This document shows, in pieces, positions 35,341 to 44,615 of a stretch of 64,000 nt of DNA. The stretch is from the NCBI GenBank assembly GCA_900473685.1, contig UCNE01000002.1, positions 248,001 to 312,000 of the forward strand. Direction: 5' to 3'. Below the pieces are notes generated by a model. It worked only from the letters and a program-made list of their open reading frames with translations. It was not told where the DNA came from and searched no databases. Source of the stretch: Hyphomicrobiales bacterium. GTDB taxonomy: Bacteria; Pseudomonadota; Alphaproteobacteria; Rhizobiales; Rhizobiaceae. The translations under genes were made by a program, and so were the position numbers. Position 1 is the first letter of the stretch. Each line of letters begins with the position of its first letter.

Positions 35341-36263
35341 GGCACGGCTGCCCGGCGGGCGCGGCTTTCCAGGATCATCGAGGTCGAATAGACCGCCAGC
35401 GCTGCCCAGATCAGGATGAAGGCAATCAGCTTCGACGTGCCGAAGGGCTCATGAAAGACGAAGACGGCGATGATGAAGATCATCGTCGGGGCGATGTACT
35501 GCATGATGCCGATGGTCGACAGTTTCAACAGCTTGGCGCCGTTGGCATAGATCATCAGCGGGATCGCCGTGACCACGCCGCACGCCATCAGCCACGCGAC
35601 ATCGGCCCAGCCGGTATCGGTGAAATGGCCCTGCCCGGTGAATTCCAGATAGGCGATATAGCCAAGCGCGGGAACGCTGAGCAACAGCACTTCCAGGAAA
35701 AAGCCCTGATTAGGGCCGACCGGCAGCGTCTTGCGGAAGAAGGCGTACAGCCCCCAGGACAGCGCCAGGCCGATCGATACCCAGGGCAGGCCACCCGCAT
35801 CGAAGGCAAGCACGACGACGGCGATCGCGGCGAGAACGATCGCGACGATCTGTGCCGGGTTGAGCTTTTCCTTCAGGAGAACCGCGCCGAGGAAGATCGA
35901 GAACAGCGGATTGATATAATAGCCAAGCGCGGTTTCGAGCGCCCGCCCTGCCCCGATCGCCCAGACATAGATGCCCCAGTTGATGGTGATCAGGATGGCC
36001 GTCAGCATCGCCATCTTCAGCATGCGCGGGCTGCGCAATGCCACCTTCACGTCCTCCGTACGTCCGAGCAGGATCAAGACGGCACCGGCGAGCGGCACCG
36101 ACCAGACGATCCGGTGCGCCACGACCTCGAAGGCCGGAATATGCGCGACGGCCTTCATGAAGAACGGCAGGAAACCCCAGAGCAGATAGGCTGTTAGCGC
36201 AAAAGCAAAACCGCGAGGAGAATCGCCGTTTTGCACCGCTGGTGTTTGTTTCGCGTCAGTCAT
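35325..36263 (-). CDS. rarD: EamA-family transporter RarD
   Basis: A 312-residue permease of the drug/metabolite transporter superfamily with ten hydrophobic segments (two EamA repeats). It resembles RarD, known first as a chloramphenicol-sensitivity protein; the motif region FALTAYLLWGFLPFFMK at the N-terminus and PVGPNQGFFLEVLLL in the middle are typical of the subgroup. Physiological substrate unknown. Divergent from cpdB with a 255-bp shared upstream region. Confidence 0.9.
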   Translation of the reverse strand: MTDAKQTPAVQNGDSPRGFAFALTAYLLWGFLPFFMKAVAHIPAFEVVAHRIVWSVPLAGAVLILLGRTEDVKVALRSPRMLKMAMLTAILITINWGIYVWAIGAGRALETALGYYINPLFSIFLGAVLLKEKLNPAQIVAIVLAAIAVVVLAFDAGGLPWVSIGLALSWGLYAFFRKTLPVGPNQGFFLEVLLLSVPALGYIAYLEFTGQGHFTDTGWADVAWLMACGVVTAIPLMIYANGAKLLKLSTIGIMQYIAPTMIFIIAVFVFHEPFGTSKLIAFILIWAALAVYSTSMILESRARRAAVPNPAE

Positions 36264-36518
36264 GGCATTTCATCCCGTTGCAGGCTACCTCTGGCAGCCC
36301 TTTGTCATTGTGGCCGTCCTACTCCAAACAGGAGTGATCAACCAATTCATTTCCGTGAACCTTGCTACAGCAAAGCTCACAATGAGGTTTCCCGGGGTTT
36401 TCCCGGCAGTTTCACGGTGGCTTGCCGTAAATACCCGATATTTTACGGGGTGCATTCTGACATTTGCCGCTTTAGGTTCCTTTCACGGCAATGACCGGTC
36501 AGAGATAAGGACTTCACG

Positions 36519-38504
36519 ATGTCATCCATGCTCGCGCTCCACCCGATTACCCGCCGCTCGCTCTTGAGCGGTGTCGCAGCCACCTCTGCGCTTGTCCTGC
36601 TGCACCCCTTTGCAGCGCGCGCCGCCGCCAATCAGGCGCATCTGCGCATCATGGAAACCACCGACATCCACGTCCACGTCTTCCCTTACGACTATTACGG
36701 CGACAAGCCGAACGACACGCTGGGCCTTGCCCGCACCGCCTCGATCATCGACAAGATCCGCGCCGAAGCCGGCAATTCCTTCCTCGTCGACAATGGCGAC
36801 TTCCTGCAGGGCAATCCGATGGGCGACTACATGGCCTATCAGCATGGCATGAAGGAAGGCGACGTCCATCCGGTCATCAAGGCGATGAACGTGCTTGGCT
36901 ACGAGGCAGGCACGCTGGGGAACCACGAGTTCAACTATGGCCTCGACTATATGTTCAAGGTGCTGGGTGGCGCCAATTTCCCTTACGTCTGCGCCAACCT
37001 GACCAAGGGGCAGCTCGCAGCCAATCCGAAGGACGACCAGCTGTTCTTCAAGCCCTACACGATCGTTGAAAAAACCATCACCGACGGTTCGGGCGCTGCA
37101 AGCGAGCTGAAGATCGGCATCATCGGCTTCGTGCCGCCGCAGATCATGCTCTGGGACATCAAGAACCTCGAGGGCAAGGCGCAGACGCGCGATATCGTCG
37201 AGGCGGCCAAGGCCTGGGTGCCCGTGATGAAGGAGGAAGGTGCCGATATCATCATCGCGCTCTCCCATTCCGGCATCGACGGCTCCGGCCAGAGCGACCG
37301 CATGGAAAATGCCTCGCTCTATCTCGCCGGTGTCGAGGGTATCGACGCCGTGTTTACCGGTCACCAGCATCTCGTCTTCCCCGGCCCGAAGAGTTTTGAC
37401 GGCATCGAAGGTGTTGATCCGGTCAAGGGCACGCTGCTCGGCAAGCCGGCCGTCATGGGCGGCTTCTGGGGCTCGCATCTCGGCCTGATCGACCTTCTCC
37501 TCGAAAAGGACGGCAACAGCTGGAAGATCGTCGATTTCACCACCGAGGCGCGGCCGATCTATCACCGCGAAGACAAGAAGGTGGTGGCTGACGTGCCCGA
37601 TCGCGCCGATATCATCGCGGCCGCCAGTGCCGAGCATGAAGCGACGCTCGCCTATGTCCGCACGCCGGTCGGCAAGACCTCGGCGCCGCTCTATTCCTAC
37701 TTTGCGCTGGTGGCCGACGACCCCTCGGTGCAGATCGTCTCCAACGCGCAGACCTGGTATATCAAGGAGATGCTGAAGGACACGGAATACAAGGACCTTC
37801 CGGTTCTTTCGGCAGCCGCCCCCTTCAAGGCTGGAGGACGCGGTGGCGCCGATTACTATACCGACGTTCCGGCCGGTGACATCGCCATCAAGAATGTCGC
37901 CGACCTCTATCTCTATCCGAACACCGTCCAGGCCGTCGTCATCACCGGAGCGCAGGTGAAGAACTGGCTGGAAATGTCGGCCGGCATGTTCAACACCGTC
38001 GCGCCCGGCGCCAAGGACGTGGCTCTGCTCAACACCACATTCCCCTCCTACAATTTCGACATTATCGACGGCGTCACCTACCAAATTGATCTGTCGCAAC
38101 CGGCGAAATATGACGGTGACGGCAAGGCCGTAAACCCGGATTCCAACCGTATCCGCAACCTGTCGTTCGAAGGCAAACCAATCGACCCGGCCCAGAAATT
38201 CGTCGTTGCCACCAACAATTATCGCGCCGGTGGCGGCGGCAAGTTCCCGGAAATCGCCAGCGACAAGGTCGTCTTCGCCGCGCCCGACACCAACCGCGAC
38301 GTCATCGTCCGCTACATCATCGCCGAAGGCACCATCAACCCGTCGGCCGACGGCAACTGGAGCTTTGCGCCGGTCGAAGGTGCAACGGCGCTGTTCGAGA
38401 GCGGCCCGAAGGCGCGCGGGCTGATGGCTGATGTGAAAGGCCTGAAGATCGAGGATGCTGGTGATGGGGCAGACGGGTTTGCAAAATTCCGGCTGGTGTT
38501 GTGA
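36519..38504 (+). CDS. cpdB: 2',3'-cyclic-nucleotide 2'-phosphodiesterase/3'-nucleotidase
   Basis: CpdB hydrolyses 2',3'-cyclic nucleotides and 3'-nucleotides in the periplasm so that nucleosides and phosphate can be taken up. The 661-residue protein has a twin-arginine-type signal (ITRRSLLSG, cleavage likely after ARA near residue 35), the metallophosphatase motifs MxTTDIHVH-like METTDIHVHV, DNGDFLQG and LGNHEFNYG, then the C-terminal 5'-nucleotidase substrate domain (KNVADLYLYPNTVQAVVITG). Length is usual. I looked for a Pho box upstream and saw none convincing. RBS TAAGGA. Confidence 0.95.
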   Translation: MSSMLALHPITRRSLLSGVAATSALVLLHPFAARAAANQAHLRIMETTDIHVHVFPYDYYGDKPNDTLGLARTASIIDKIRAEAGNSFLVDNGDFLQGNPMGDYMAYQHGMKEGDVHPVIKAMNVLGYEAGTLGNHEFNYGLDYMFKVLGGANFPYVCANLTKGQLAANPKDDQLFFKPYTIVEKTITDGSGAASELKIGIIGFVPPQIMLWDIKNLEGKAQTRDIVEAAKAWVPVMKEEGADIIIALSHSGIDGSGQSDRMENASLYLAGVEGIDAVFTGHQHLVFPGPKSFDGIEGVDPVKGTLLGKPAVMGGFWGSHLGLIDLLLEKDGNSWKIVDFTTEARPIYHREDKKVVADVPDRADIIAAASAEHEATLAYVRTPVGKTSAPLYSYFALVADDPSVQIVSNAQTWYIKEMLKDTEYKDLPVLSAAAPFKAGGRGGADYYTDVPAGDIAIKNVADLYLYPNTVQAVVITGAQVKNWLEMSAGMFNTVAPGAKDVALLNTTFPSYNFDIIDGVTYQIDLSQPAKYDGDGKAVNPDSNRIRNLSFEGKPIDPAQKFVVATNNYRAGGGGKFPEIASDKVVFAAPDTNRDVIVRYIIAEGTINPSADGNWSFAPVEGATALFESGPKARGLMADVKGLKIEDAGDGADGFAKFRLVL

Positions 38505-38573
38505 CTTTCGAGCGCTCCGATAGGCGCGCTCCACCGGCACAAGATCCGAAGTGTACCGGGGCATGACGTCTTA

Positions 38574-38598
38574 GCCCGCCTGATTAAATCAGGCGGGC
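38574..38598 (+). terminator. terminator after cpdB
   Basis: A perfect 12-bp inverted repeat (GCCCGCCTGATT / AATCAGGCGGGC) about 70 bp after the cpdB stop, before the EamA gene. Confidence 0.7.
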
Positions 38599-38665
38599 AA
38601 GCTCCCGCCCCCCTATGATACTGGGTGATCCCGAGCCGCCACTCGAACTTGAAAGCACACCTCGC

Positions 38666-39547
38666 ATGGATAACAGCCCGTCGATCGCAAAGGCGGCAGC
38701 ATGGATGGTGACGTCTGTGGTCCTGATCCTGCTCATGGCTGTATCGGGCCGCGTTATCACCCGCGAGCTCGATGTTTTTCAGGCAATGGAGATGCGGTCC
38801 GTCATTGCCTTTTTCATGCTGTTGCCGCTGGTGTATCGCGAAGGCGGCATCAGAGCGATGCGAACCAGCATCCTGCCCAAACATATCGGCCGCAACGTTG
38901 CGCATTATGCGGGGCAATATGCCTGGTTGATGGGCCTGACGCTCATTCCGCTGGCTCAGGTCATTTCGATTGAATTCACCGCCCCCATCTGGGCTGCGTT
39001 TCTGGCTGCGATCTTCCTCGGTGAGCGGCTGACATGGCGAAAAGGCGTCGTCATCCTTTTCGGTCTGGCAGGTGTGGCGCTCATCGTGCGTCCGGGTGCC
39101 GCCCCCCTCAATCCGGGTCACCTGATCACACTGGGCGCCGCCTTCGCGTTTGCGATTTCGTTCATTTCCACGAAGGCACTGACCCGCTCCGACAGCGCAA
39201 CGAAGATCCTTTTCTGGATGCTCGTCATCCAATCGATCATCGGGATCATTCCGGCGATAAACGTCTGGCTTTGGCCATCGGCCTCAACATGGCCATGGAT
39301 ATTCCTGTTCGCATTCGCTGGCTCGTTTGCCCATTTCTGCATGGCGAAGGCGCTGTCTCACGCGGATGCCACTGTTGTCATGCCGATGGATTATCTGCGG
39401 GTGCCCTTGTCCGCAGTGCTCGGTTTCCTCTTGTACTCCGAGGCGATCGACAGTTTTACGGCGATCGGCGCGGGACTGATCCTGGTGGGCAACCTTTTCA
39501 ACCTGCGGCGGCCGAATGCCAAGAAAGTCGAGCCGACACCGACGTGA
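38666..39547 (+). CDS. EamA/DMT family transporter
   Basis: A 293-residue permease with ten hydrophobic segments in two EamA repeats (AGQYAWLMGLTLIPLAQVIS with EFTAPIW in the first; FAHFCMAKALSHADATVVMP in the second). Members export amino acids, metabolites or drugs; the substrate is unknown. The ATG at 38666 is preferred to the upstream 38615, which has no ribosome-binding site and adds an unlikely hydrophilic stretch. It is convergent with cimA. Confidence 0.88.
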   Translation: MDNSPSIAKAAAWMVTSVVLILLMAVSGRVITRELDVFQAMEMRSVIAFFMLLPLVYREGGIRAMRTSILPKHIGRNVAHYAGQYAWLMGLTLIPLAQVISIEFTAPIWAAFLAAIFLGERLTWRKGVVILFGLAGVALIVRPGAAPLNPGHLITLGAAFAFAISFISTKALTRSDSATKILFWMLVIQSIIGIIPAINVWLWPSASTWPWIFLFAFAGSFAHFCMAKALSHADATVVMPMDYLRVPLSAVLGFLLYSEAIDSFTAIGAGLILVGNLFNLRRPNAKKVEPTPT

Positions 39548-39630
39548 CGATTGCAGGAGTTGGCGCGCGCCCTCGGTTAAGAAAGCGCGCCTCCTCCAAA
39601 ACAGCAACATGGGGCTTGAAGGCGAATACC

Positions 39631-41247
39631 CTACTCGGCCGCAGCCAAACCGGCCCGATCGCGGTTCTTCAACAGCTTGAACACGATCGAATCCATCAGC
39701 GCCTGGAATGATGCGTCGATGATGTTGTCGGAGACGCCGACCGTCCACCAGCGGGCGCCGGTGCCGTCGACGGATTCGATCAGGACGCGGGTGATGGCCT
39801 CGGTGCCGCCATTGAGGATACGCACCTTATAGTCCACCAGTTCCAGGTCCTCGATCTCCGACTGGTATTTGCCGAGATCCTTGCGCAGGGCCAGATCGAG
39901 CGCGTTGACCGGACCATGACCTTCGGCGACCGACATGGTGGCTTCGCCATCGACCGAGACCTTCACCACCGCTTCAGAAACGGTCTTCAGATGGCCATTG
40001 GCATCGAAACGCCGCTCGACCATGACGCGAAAACTTTCGACATGGAAGAAATCCGGCACCGAGCCGAGGATTCTTTGCGCCAAGATGGCGAAGCTGGCAT
40101 CGGCCCCTTCATAGGCATAGCCGGTTGCCTCGTTTTCCTTGACGATGGAAATCAGCTGGTCGAGTTTCGGATCATCCTTGGAAACGATGATGCCGCGGCG
40201 CTTGAGTGCGTTGATGAAATTGGCCTTGCCGCCCTGGTCCGACACCATGACCTTACGCAGGTTGCCGACGCTTTCGGGCGTCACATGCTCGTAGGTGCGC
40301 GGGTCCTTCAGGAGCGCCGATGCATGAATGCCGGCCTTGGTGGCAAAGGCCGACGCGCCGACATAGGGCATCTGGTGGTCCGGCGAGCGATTGAGCAGTT
40401 CGTCGAAGGAATGCGACAGCTGGGTCAGTTCCTGCAGCCGGTCGGCGTCGATCGCCGTCTCGAAGCGGCTGGTATAGGCTTCCTTCAAGGCCAGCGTCGG
40501 GATCAGCGTCACCAGATTGGCGTTGCCGCAGCGTTCACCGATGCCGTTCAGCGTGCCCTGGATCTGGCGCACGCCAGCCTCGACGGCAGCCAGCGAATTG
40601 GCGACGGCCTGGCCGGTATCGTTATGCGCATGGATGCCGAGATTGGCACCGGGTACGCCATGGGCAATCACCGCTGCGACGATATCGCGGATTTCCGGAG
40701 GCTGTGTACCACCATTGGTATCGCAAAGCACGACCCAGCGGGCGCCGGCATCATAGGCGGTCTTGGCGCAGGCCAGCGCATAGGCCGGGTTGGCCTTGTA
40801 GCCGTCGAAGAAATGTTCGCAATCGATCATCGCTTCCTTGCCGGAGGCCACAACGGCCTCGACGGACGACTGGATCGATTCGAGGTTTTCTTCGTTGGAA
40901 CAGCCAAGGGCAACGCGGACATGATAGTCCCAGCTCTTGGCGACAAGACAGATCGCGTCGCTTTCTGCCTGCAGCAATGCGGTCAGCCCCGGATCGTTGG
41001 AGGCGGACACACCGGCGCGCTTGGTCATGCCGAAGGCGACGAAGCGCGCACTCGTGGTGCGCTTCTTGCTGAAGAATTCCGTGTCGGTCGGATTGGCGCC
41101 GGGATAACCGCCCTCGACATAATCCACGCCGAATTCGTCCAGCAGCGCGGCAATGGCGATCTTGTCCTCGACGGAAAAATCGATGCCCGGCGTCTGCTGG
41201 CCATCGCGCAGCGTGGTGTCGAAGAGGTGGATGCGTTCGCGGGTCAT
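39631..41247 (-). CDS. cimA: (R)-citramalate synthase
   Basis: CimA condenses pyruvate and acetyl-CoA to citramalate, a threonine-independent route to 2-oxobutanoate and isoleucine. The 538-residue protein has the HMGL-like TIM barrel with FDTTLRDGQQTPG (residues about 8-20) and GIHAHNDTGQAVANSLA (about 208), GTLNGIGERCGN, and a C-terminal LeuA-type regulatory domain (about 400-520). This subfamily is close to homocitrate/isopropylmalate synthases but the FDTTLRDG start and length fit the CimA group. The ATG at 41247 has a GGAGG site. Confidence 0.9.
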   Translation of the reverse strand: MTRERIHLFDTTLRDGQQTPGIDFSVEDKIAIAALLDEFGVDYVEGGYPGANPTDTEFFSKKRTTSARFVAFGMTKRAGVSASNDPGLTALLQAESDAICLVAKSWDYHVRVALGCSNEENLESIQSSVEAVVASGKEAMIDCEHFFDGYKANPAYALACAKTAYDAGARWVVLCDTNGGTQPPEIRDIVAAVIAHGVPGANLGIHAHNDTGQAVANSLAAVEAGVRQIQGTLNGIGERCGNANLVTLIPTLALKEAYTSRFETAIDADRLQELTQLSHSFDELLNRSPDHQMPYVGASAFATKAGIHASALLKDPRTYEHVTPESVGNLRKVMVSDQGGKANFINALKRRGIIVSKDDPKLDQLISIVKENEATGYAYEGADASFAILAQRILGSVPDFFHVESFRVMVERRFDANGHLKTVSEAVVKVSVDGEATMSVAEGHGPVNALDLALRKDLGKYQSEIEDLELVDYKVRILNGGTEAITRVLIESVDGTGARWWTVGVSDNIIDASFQALMDSIVFKLLKNRDRAGLAAAE

Positions 41248-41274
41248 ACTCGGCCTCCAGCACATCGGGATTTA

Positions 41275-41419
41275 CCCCCCTCTGTCGGCGACGCCGACAT
41301 CTCCCCCACAAGGGGGGAGATCAACCGAATGCTCCGTGCTCGCCTCACCGGAAAGCTGGTAGGGGAAATGAACGATCTCCCCCCTTGTGGGGGAGATGTC
41401 ACAACGTGACAGAGGGGGG
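41275..41419. repeat. inverted pair of intergenic palindromic elements
   Basis: Two copies of a 45-48 bp unit (CCCCCCTCTGTC ... GACATCTCCCCC ACAA GGGGGGAGATC) face each other at 41275-41322 and 41374-41419. Each copy has two internal palindromes, so the whole can fold into a cruciform. It fills most of the cimA-pip spacer and resembles repetitive mosaic elements of the Rhizobiales, but is a different type from those near nadB. Confidence 0.75.
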
Positions 41420-41442
41420 TGCAAGCGGCATACACGGTCATG

Positions 41443-42420
<978 letters not shown>

Positions 42421-42437
42421 TCAATTAAAACTGCCGG

Positions 42438-42911
42438 TCAGGACATGTGCGGGAATTGCGGCCAGACCTCGGTGTCATGGTCCGGATGCTGGAAGGAGAT
42501 GATCTGCTCCTGCTGCATGTAATAGTTGGGATCTTCATGCACCGGCTGGTCGAAGATCGTCGTCACCCAGGCATTGCGGGCGGCGAAATTGACCTGGATC
42601 TGCGGCGCCAGATCGGAGCGGTCGTCAAAGGCGCCGATAGCGATTTCAAGGCCGCCCGGATGCCGGTAGGTCAAAGGCGTGCCGCAGGCGGCGCAAAAAC
42701 CGCGGGCAATATTGACCGAAGACTGGAAATAGCTGGGCTCGCCGCGCGTCCATTCCGCCTCGCCTTCAACGGTGACCAAGGGGCCGAAGAAGCCACCAAA
42801 TGCCTTCTGGCACATGCGGCAATGGCAGATCGAGGGGCGGCCGAGCGCACCGTGGATCTTGAAACGAACGGCGCCGCATTGGCAGCCTCCGGTCCGGCTG
42901 GTTTTTGTCAT
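42438..42911 (-). CDS. GFA family zinc enzyme (copy 1)
   Basis: A 157-residue protein with a single GFA (glutathione-dependent formaldehyde-activating) fold. Zinc ligands are in GGCQCGAVRF, CHCRMCQKAFGG and GFCAACGTPLTY. Only a few members are proven S-hydroxymethylglutathione synthases, so the reaction here is unknown. Last of three adjacent GFA genes: its ATG is 1 bp after the stop of the preceding copy, in an operon that starts with vapB. The C-terminus with FQHPDHDTEVWP recurs in all three copies. Confidence 0.88.
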   Translation of the reverse strand: MTKTSRTGGCQCGAVRFKIHGALGRPSICHCRMCQKAFGGFFGPLVTVEGEAEWTRGEPSYFQSSVNIARGFCAACGTPLTYRHPGGLEIAIGAFDDRSDLAPQIQVNFAARNAWVTTIFDQPVHEDPNYYMQQEQIISFQHPDHDTEVWPQFPHMS

Positions 42912-42912
42912 G

Positions 42913-43410
42913 TCACTCCTCCTCCACTGGCCAATGTTCTGTATCGTAATCGGGATGCTGGCGGTTCGATTCCAGAATGGCAATGTGCCGCTCGGTGCTC
43001 GCCGTCTCGCCGTCATCGATCTCCGTGCCGGGCAATCCCGGCAGGTGCGAAAACCATGGCATGCGCGATTCGACGCCGGATTGGGTCAGCGGCCGCACGT
43101 CATAGGGATCGTCGAGAGAGCCCAGCACGATATTGATGAAATCGGCCTCGGGCATATCGTAAAACAGCGGCGTGCCGCAAAGGAAACAGAAGCCACGCCG
43201 GACCAGATGCGAGGAGCGGAACCAACCGGGAGCGCCGCGGGTGATGCTGAAATTGGCGCGCGGCACATTGGCAAGCGGCATGAAATAGTTGCCGGATGCC
43301 TTCTGGCACATGCGGCAATGACACAGATGCGGATCGCCAAGCGTTCCTTCCGCCCGGTAACGCACCGCGCCGCACTGGCAGCCGCCGGTATAGATGCGGC
43401 TGATGCTCAT
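42913..43410 (-). CDS. GFA family zinc enzyme (copy 2)
   Basis: A 165-residue GFA-fold protein with the cysteine motifs GGCQCGAVRYRAEG, CHCRMCQKASGN and GFCFLCGTPLFY. The start (MSISRIYTGG) overlaps the stop of copy 3 by four bases (ATGA), so the two are translationally coupled. Its middle region differs from the other copies (DFINIVLGSLDDPYDV), suggesting a distinct substrate. The C-terminus ends QHPDYDTEHWPVEEE. Confidence 0.88.
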   Translation of the reverse strand: MSISRIYTGGCQCGAVRYRAEGTLGDPHLCHCRMCQKASGNYFMPLANVPRANFSITRGAPGWFRSSHLVRRGFCFLCGTPLFYDMPEADFINIVLGSLDDPYDVRPLTQSGVESRMPWFSHLPGLPGTEIDDGETASTERHIAILESNRQHPDYDTEHWPVEEE

Positions 43411-43889
43411 CGGCGCTCCTCCGGCGGCCACTCGGCCGTATCGTGATCCGGATGCTGGTAGGAAACCAGATGGGCGAGGAAGGATACGGCGTCCTGGTCG
43501 GCCATCGTATCCTCGCCCGGCAATTGCGGGATCTGATCGACATAAGGCAACTTGGCCTCAATGCCCCACTGGATTGTCGGGACGATCCCTTCCGGCCGGT
43601 CAAAGGCGGCGATCGTCAGCGCCACGCCATCCGGTGCCTCATAGGTCAGCGGCGTGCCACAATCGCCGCAAAAGCCGCGCGACGCTGCGTTGGAGGACTG
43701 GAAACGCTTGGGTTCGCCGCGTGTCCAGATGAGCTTTGCCTGCCGCACGGAAACCAGCGGCAGGTAGAAATTTCCCGCGGCCTTCTGGCACATCCGGCAA
43801 TGGCAGACGGACGCATCGCCAAGCGCGCCCTCGACACGAAAGCGAACGCCACCGCATTGGCAGCCGCCGGTATGGACGACAACGGTCAT
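43407..43889 (-). CDS. GFA family zinc enzyme (copy 3)
   Basis: A 160-residue GFA-fold protein with GGCQCGGVRFRVEG, CHCRMCQKAAGN and GFCGDCGTPLTY as zinc sites. The ATG at 43889 overlaps the vapC stop by four bases (ATGA), tying its translation to the toxin gene. The three copies are about equally diverged from each other by eye, which argues against a very recent amplification. Confidence 0.88.
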   Translation of the reverse strand: MTVVVHTGGCQCGGVRFRVEGALGDASVCHCRMCQKAAGNFYLPLVSVRQAKLIWTRGEPKRFQSSNAASRGFCGDCGTPLTYEAPDGVALTIAAFDRPEGIVPTIQWGIEAKLPYVDQIPQLPGEDTMADQDAVSFLAHLVSYQHPDHDTAEWPPEERR

Positions 43890-44308
43890 GGATGATCCTC
43901 CGGCGCCAACCAGTTTTCGATTTTGAGCCCATCGACACGGGAAAATTCACGGGTGTTGTCTGTCACTAAAACGAGATCCAGCGCACGGGCATGGGCCGCA
44001 ATCAACATATCCATGGGACCGATGAGATTGCCGCTCCGTGCAAGCCGGTTGCGAATTTCTGCGTAATGGACTGCTGCTGCGGATTCGTATGCTGCAACAT
44101 CGAGGCGTTCCAGCATGTTTTCCACGAGCGACGACAGCCGCGCCGACCCTCGTTTCACTGCGCCATAACGGAGCTCCGACGCAACGACAGCGCTGATACA
44201 CAGCATGTCACTTCCAACACTTTCAACGCGGCGTACGATCTCGCCCTCCGGAACACGGATCATATGTGACACGATATTGGTATCGAGCATGTAGTGCCAC
44301 GCGCTCAC
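43886..44308 (-). CDS. vapC: VapC-type PIN-domain toxin
   Basis: A 140-residue PIN-domain ribonuclease, the toxin of a VapBC type II system; relatives cut tRNA or rRNA. The four acidic residues of the active site are seen: Asp in MLDTNIVS, Glu in ASELRYG, Asp in GPMDMLIAAHA and Asp in VTDNTREF. The GTG at 44308 overlaps the vapB stop (GTGA); an ATG at 44290 (MLDTN) is a possible alternative start. Followed without gap by three GFA genes. Confidence 0.9.
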   Translation of the reverse strand: MSAWHYMLDTNIVSHMIRVPEGEIVRRVESVGSDMLCISAVVASELRYGAVKRGSARLSSLVENMLERLDVAAYESAAAVHYAEIRNRLARSGNLIGPMDMLIAAHARALDLVLVTDNTREFSRVDGLKIENWLAPEDHP

Positions 44309-44559
44309 AGATCGACATCCTCAAGAGGCAACTGCCCATCATCAACATCCGGAAATTCCTCGTCCCAAGGCTCTATGGAACGAAGCCACTCCAGCAAGCC
44401 GCTTTTCTTCTTCGGCTCGATGATCAAGCGGTCACCTTCCTTGCGCATGATCGCCTCGTTTCCCGGGAGTTCGAACTCCACGGGAATACGGACGGCCTGA
44501 TTGCGGCCGTTGCGAAAGAGTTTTACCTCGCGTCCCTGGTCAACCTTGATGACATTCAT
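44305..44559 (-). CDS. vapB: VapB-type antitoxin (AbrB fold)
   Basis: An 84-residue antitoxin with an N-terminal SpoVT/AbrB swapped-hairpin DNA-binding domain (VKLFRNGRNQAVRIPVEFEL, residues about 12-31) and an acidic C-terminal tail (EPWDEEFPDVDDGQ) that should wrap the VapC toxin. The ATG at 44559 follows GGAGGCTGCC. VapB-VapC complexes usually repress their own promoter; a pair of direct repeats lies just upstream. First gene of a five-gene coupled cluster. Confidence 0.88.
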   Translation of the reverse strand: MNVIKVDQGREVKLFRNGRNQAVRIPVEFELPGNEAIMRKEGDRLIIEPKKKSGLLEWLRSIEPWDEEFPDVDDGQLPLEDVDL

Positions 44560-44567
44560 GGCAGCCT

Positions 44568-44590
44568 CCTTCAGCATAGGCCTCAGCATA
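44568..44590. promoter_or_regulatory. direct repeats upstream of vapB
   Basis: TCAGCATA occurs at 44571-44578 and 44583-44590 with a 12-bp period, within 30 bp of the vapB start and next to a GCATATGC palindrome. Candidate binding site for the VapBC repressor; position is the only evidence. Confidence 0.35.
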
Positions 44591-44615
44591 TGCCTGCATC
44601 ATCAGTAAAACAAGT

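Noticed and set aside
36264..36518. Pho box upstream of cpdB
   Set aside because: A phosphate-starvation box would fit the enzyme, but no pair of CTGTCAT-like half sites with proper spacing is visible.
36522..38564. 680-codon open frame antisense to cpdB
   Set aside because: Shadow of cpdB on the opposite strand; high Asp/Gly/Val/Arg composition without motifs.
42438..43889. Recent tandem amplification of one GFA gene
   Set aside because: The three copies share motifs but differ widely between them, so they are old paralogues rather than a new duplication.
44455..44495. GTTCGAACTCC motif resembling a tRNA T-loop
   Set aside because: It lies within the vapB coding sequence, and no acceptor, D or anticodon arms can be drawn around it.
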